From Takakia lepidozioides (taxonomy: Eukaryota; Streptophyta; Takakiopsida; Takakiales; Takakiaceae), in contig CM060734.1 in the NCBI GenBank assembly GCA_030704615.1, positions 46,268,042 through 46,332,041 on the forward strand: a stretch of 64,000 nt of DNA, in the 5' to 3' direction. Below the pieces are notes generated by a model that saw nothing but the letters and a program-made list of their open reading frames with translations, did not search any database and was not told where the DNA came from. The translations under genes and the position numbers were made by a program. Of this stretch, positions 61,107 to 64,000 are shown piece by piece (within the stretch, counting starts at the first letter, position 1; each line of letters begins with the position of its first letter).

Positions 61107-61332
61107 TTAAATTTCCCCCCTACAGGATCCTGGACCGATGAAGATTGGCTGCTTCATGAATGTAGCCGTTTCAGTTTCCTACCCTGCCATGCAAACTATG
61201 GGCACTCACTGCCAGGTGGGCCGATAGCCACTGGACACGACGAAGTCCATCCCCTCTTCGATGTAAATGCGGCGCCGAATTTCCATCCGGGGGGATGGAC
61301 TTCGGTGGCAGATCTCAAACTATAATTTGTTG

Positions 61333-62103
61333 ATGAGAAAGATGTATGGGTTCATCCACCGCCGGCGTGATGAACACGTTCCACCTCCGTCGGTGGGTAC
61401 GTGGGACCCAGATGCTCCATTATTGGAGGCCGGACTGCTCTTCCGCTTCGCATCATTTCCAAAATCTAAGGGCTTCGTAGCTGTCCGCAAGGTCATTGTC
61501 ATCTGCATCCAAGTCGTCCTCAGGTCCTCCTTTGCAAGGATGCCGTGCTTCCGGAACCGGGACGACTGCCCATTTGGAGGCATCGATTATGCAATGTATT
61601 CGGCCACATCGGGAGACATTGTTATCTGGTACACAGATTACAGAGAAGATACTGGTTCGATTGTGGAAACATTGGTGGCTTTTGAGTATATCCTAGGCCA
61701 CTACGCCTTCGAGCGGGGTGACGATCTTGGTTTGAGGAGTCCGTGGCTCCTGCGCATCCTCGATTCCGATTTTCCCAGCTACGACGGTCACCCATGCAGA
61801 AGAAGGCGCACTGCTATGCTGTTGCGGTGGAACTGCTGCCACTGGACGTGGGTGGACTCCATCGGAGAGACCTATTCTCCTCAAGGAGTGCGCTCCTCTT
61901 CTCCATTGTATGGGGACATTCGTATTGGTGTGGACGACGAAAACGTGAAGATTTCCATATTCGATGGTGGTATGATTGAAGGGCAGGACATTGTGGTGAA
62001 CATCACTAGGGGCGGTACAACGGCTGCAATCGACTTTACATGGAGGAGCCCCATGACTCATGAGCTAGTTCTGAGAGCAGTCGAAGTCCCATTGACAACG
62101 TGA
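61333..62103 (+). CDS. Unknown protein, longer paralogue of 60681-61106
   Basis: I place the start at ATG 61333 (MRKMYGFIH) rather than 61267. The first 20 codons of the longer frame read through a palindrome relic at 61267-61285. The protein (256 codons) has the block shared with its partner (RMPCFRNRDDCPF, SGDIVIWYTD, YAFERGDD, PSYDGHPC, LLRWNCC). A C-terminal half follows that the partner lacks (beta-like, DIRIGVDDENVKISIFDG...). A short intron near 61492-61530 is possible. Function unknown; no membrane segment or signal peptide is evident. Confidence 0.55.
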   Translation: MRKMYGFIHRRRDEHVPPPSVGTWDPDAPLLEAGLLFRFASFPKSKGFVAVRKVIVICIQVVLRSSFARMPCFRNRDDCPFGGIDYAMYSATSGDIVIWYTDYREDTGSIVETLVAFEYILGHYAFERGDDLGLRSPWLLRILDSDFPSYDGHPCRRRRTAMLLRWNCCHWTWVDSIGETYSPQGVRSSSPLYGDIRIGVDDENVKISIFDGGMIEGQDIVVNITRGGTTAAIDFTWRSPMTHELVLRAVEVPLTT

Positions 62104-62502
62104 CTTGTATTCAGTAGGCACAGGGCTAAAGATTTGATTGCACAATCAGCACAGTAGACGTGCTTCAAATGCAATTCATGTGGATCAATAAAAACCTCAT
62201 TGTGCCCTCTTTTTATTCTATTCTGTGTCCATCGTTCCGAGAATGCGTCATTGCTCATTTCGTTTGGGATTGGGAGTGTGGGTGGATTTTGCAAGTGGTT
62301 GGTAGGCTGAAATGGGCCCCCATTGTACAGAACAGTACCACCCTACCATTCGCGAAACATTGCCTTTCAATATATAATTCTAAATAACATTGCCGAACCT
62401 CCTTCATCGGGAGGTCCTTCTCCCCCTATGACCGTGGCACCCTAAACCCTATTCCCGCGGACACTCATTTCCGGAAAATAGTGCTGCTCATGTTTTTTTC
62501 CA
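62104..62502. other. Gene-free right arm of element C
   Basis: No supported gene. GGGAGGTCC and GTGGCACCCTAAACCC words lie near 62410-62450. Confidence 0.4.
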
Positions 62503-62566
62503 CACTTAAGACTCTGCTCATGGCTCATGCCGCTCATGGCTCATGGCTCATGAAATAGCAGCCCCC
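62503..62566. repeat. Right TIR of element C
   Basis: GCTCATGGCTCATG...CTCATGAAATAGCAGCCCCC, the inverted counterpart of 47270-47350. Confidence 0.85.
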
Positions 62567-62574
62567 GTCACAAC
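62567..62574. repeat. Right target-site duplication of element C
   Basis: GTCACAAC, identical to 47262-47269. Confidence 0.7.
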
Positions 62575-63290
62575 CCCACACAGGCCACAGCCCATCACAA
62601 CCCCAAAGGCCACATGTCACAGCCTATCACAGCCCCCACGGCCACAGGTCACAGCCTGTTACAGCCCATCACAACCCCAAAGGCCACAGACACAGCCTGT
62701 CACAGCCCTACAAAGGTCACAGGGTCACAGCCCCGAAGGCCACAGCCTGTCACAACCCCTCACAGCCCTTCACAGCCCCATAGGCCACAGCCTGTCCCAG
62801 CCCACCACAGCCTGTCACAGCTCCTCACAGCCCGTCACAGCCCCACAGGCCACATGGCACAGCCTGTCACAGCCCTACACAGGTCACAGGGGTCACAGCC
62901 CCAAAGGCCACAGCCCCTCACAGCCCGTCACAGCCCCACAGGCCACAGGGCACACCCTGTCACAACCCCTCACATCCCATCACAGCGTGTCACGCCGTCA
63001 CATCCCACAGGCCACAGGACACAACCCACCACAGCCTATCACAGCCCATCACAGCCCCACAGGGCACAGGGCACAGCCTGTCACAGCCCGCCACAGCCCA
63101 TCACAGCCCATCACAGCCTGTCACAGCTCGCCACAGCCCCACAGGGCACAGCCTGTCACAACCCCTCATAGCCTGTCACAGCCCCACAGGCCACAGGGCA
63201 CAGCCTGTCACAGCCCCTCACAGCCCCTCACAGCCCCACAGGACAAAGGGCACAACCTGTCACAGCCCACCACAACCTGTCACTTCAAGA
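62567..63290. repeat. CACAGCC minisatellite (retroelement leader)
   Basis: Dozens of CACAGCC/GTCACAGCC/CATCACAGCC words with GGCCACAGG interruptions. The long His/Ser/Pro/Gln-rich open frames here are translations of the repeat and are not genes. It is the probable continuation of the leader ending at 47269. Confidence 0.9.
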
Positions 63291-63399
63291 GCCATGCTCT
63301 ATCTAGGCTTGAGGTTGAACCCCAACTCAGAACACGCTCTATAAGTGTCGGACTGTCACATAAGAGTAGATCAGCCCCTTACCTTCTCTTCTAGTTCTC

Positions 63400-63790
63400 T
63401 AAAGCTTGAAAACAAAAAGCCCAATGGACCGAAGGCATGCTCCACACATGCCCCACTCTTACCACCAGAGAATCAGCCCCTTTGCTTTCTTTCTTGCACC
63501 CACCAACCTGAAAATACACGCTTCAGCGGGCTGGAAGCATGCTCCACACATGCCCTACAGGGAAACCAGCCCCTTCCTTCCTTTCTTGCACTCCCAAACC
63601 TGAAAGTACAAGCCTTCAACAGGCTGAAAGCATGCTCCACACATGCATTGTTCTCACATAAGGGAAGTCAGCCCTTCCCTCTTCCTTGCTTGCCCTCCAA
63701 GCTTGAAGATGGAAGCTTCAATGAGCTGAATACATGCTCCACACATGTAACCTCTTCACACAAGAGGTATCAGCCCCCTATCTTGGCTCC
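63400..63790. repeat. Tandem repeat, period about 97 bp, four units
   Basis: GCATGCTCCACACATGC recurs near 63435, 63536, 63628 and (as ACATGCTCCACACATGT) 63732. Each is followed by ATCAGCCCCTTxCxTTC, CTTGCxCxCCxAxCxTGAA and an AGCTTCAxxxGGCTGAA block. It may belong to the leader or LTR of the minus-strand retroelement. 63791-64000 has no recognised gene. Confidence 0.8.
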
Positions 63791-64000
63791 TTAGCTCCTT
63801 GATGCTCTCTAAGACAAGACTAAGCACTTCACAGCCCTTGCCAAGCTCCTGAAACCCTAAGGCTTACATTTCCAGCCACAAGACACTCCTCTTGTGGTGC
63901 AAGAGCTCTTCTTCCAAGCTCTGAAACCCTAGGTGCACATTCCATGGCCTTGCCGCACCTCTTAGCTCTTGTTCTAGCCCTGCTCTTGCCATGACAAGAG

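Larger units (their letters stand above)
47270..62566. mobile_element. Element C: MULE-like transposon with ParB-methyltransferase
   Basis: A 15.3-kb unit bounded by the duplication GTCACAAC. Ends: left GAGGTTTACTATTTCATGAG, right in reverse complement GGGGGCTGCTATTTCATGAG, followed on both sides by tandem CATGAGCC words. All copies of the GGAAATGCGG palindrome in the window fall inside these limits (47.86, 52.1-53.9, 55.8, 57.0, 58.3 and 59.6-60.4 kb, and a relic at 61.27 kb). Genes: minus-strand transposase, plus-strand ParB-methyltransferase, and a head-to-head pair of small unknown genes. Confidence 0.85.

Noticed and set aside
61267-61332. Longer start for the plus-strand unknown gene
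   Set aside because: The codons read a palindrome relic (AAATGCGGCGCCG), so they are unlikely to be protein-coding.
62543-63394. A 283-codon His/Pro/Ser/Gln-rich frame
   Set aside because: Pure translation of the cacagcc minisatellite; several frames are open at once.

Overview
The window looks like repeat-rich nuclear DNA of a plant, probably a land plant or close relative. It carries GT-AG introns, hAT and MULE transposon remains, gag pieces of a plant-type LTR retroelement and tRNA-derived SINEs. I see no intact ordinary host gene, no rRNA or tRNA gene and no CRISPR. The species cannot be named from the sequence.

Layout. 1-23 kb is AT-rich, decayed repeat territory: a complete but dead hAT element with TIRs and an 8-bp duplication (2386-5423), a dead MULE/SWIM transposase gene (6045-9403), several tandem duplications, two arrays of a degenerate GGGACCGCCAG...CTGGCGGTCCC palindrome (12.5-13.6 and 17.7-18.8 kb), 0.65-0.85 kb direct repeats (18.7/21.9 kb) and a piggyBac-like MITE (23111-23762).

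24-62.6 kb holds the main story: three diverged copies (A 24.3-32 kb, B 34323-46118, C 47270-62566) of one large DNA transposon type. Each has two divergently transcribed genes. One encodes a MULE-like transposase with an N-terminal Cys/His zinc-binding region and a C-terminal SWIM finger. The other encodes a ParB-like domain joined, through a multi-exon linker, to a permuted beta-class DNA methyltransferase. Each copy also has its own family of palindromic repeats: A has half-site GTGAATGNCGTC, B has CTCCGCCGGCGGAG, C has GGAAATGCGG-YR-CCGCATTTCC. They lie between the genes, in the first intron, in later introns and downstream. B and C have recognisable TIRs with a shared end sequence (GGGGGYTGYTATT...) and 8-9 bp target duplications. 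C has two extra small paralogous genes of unknown function.

B and C are nested in the same minus-strand LTR retroelement: B splits its gag gene (46119-46537 continues at 34322), and C sits in its upstream cacagcc-rich leader (47269/62567). In B the ParB-methyltransferase gene can be spliced into an uninterrupted frame of about 1104 codons, while the transposase partners in all three copies carry frameshifts or stops. In A the methyltransferase half is missing. The simplest reading is a MULE-related transposon family whose ParB-methyltransferase recognises, and perhaps modifies, its own palindromes. That functional link is inference.
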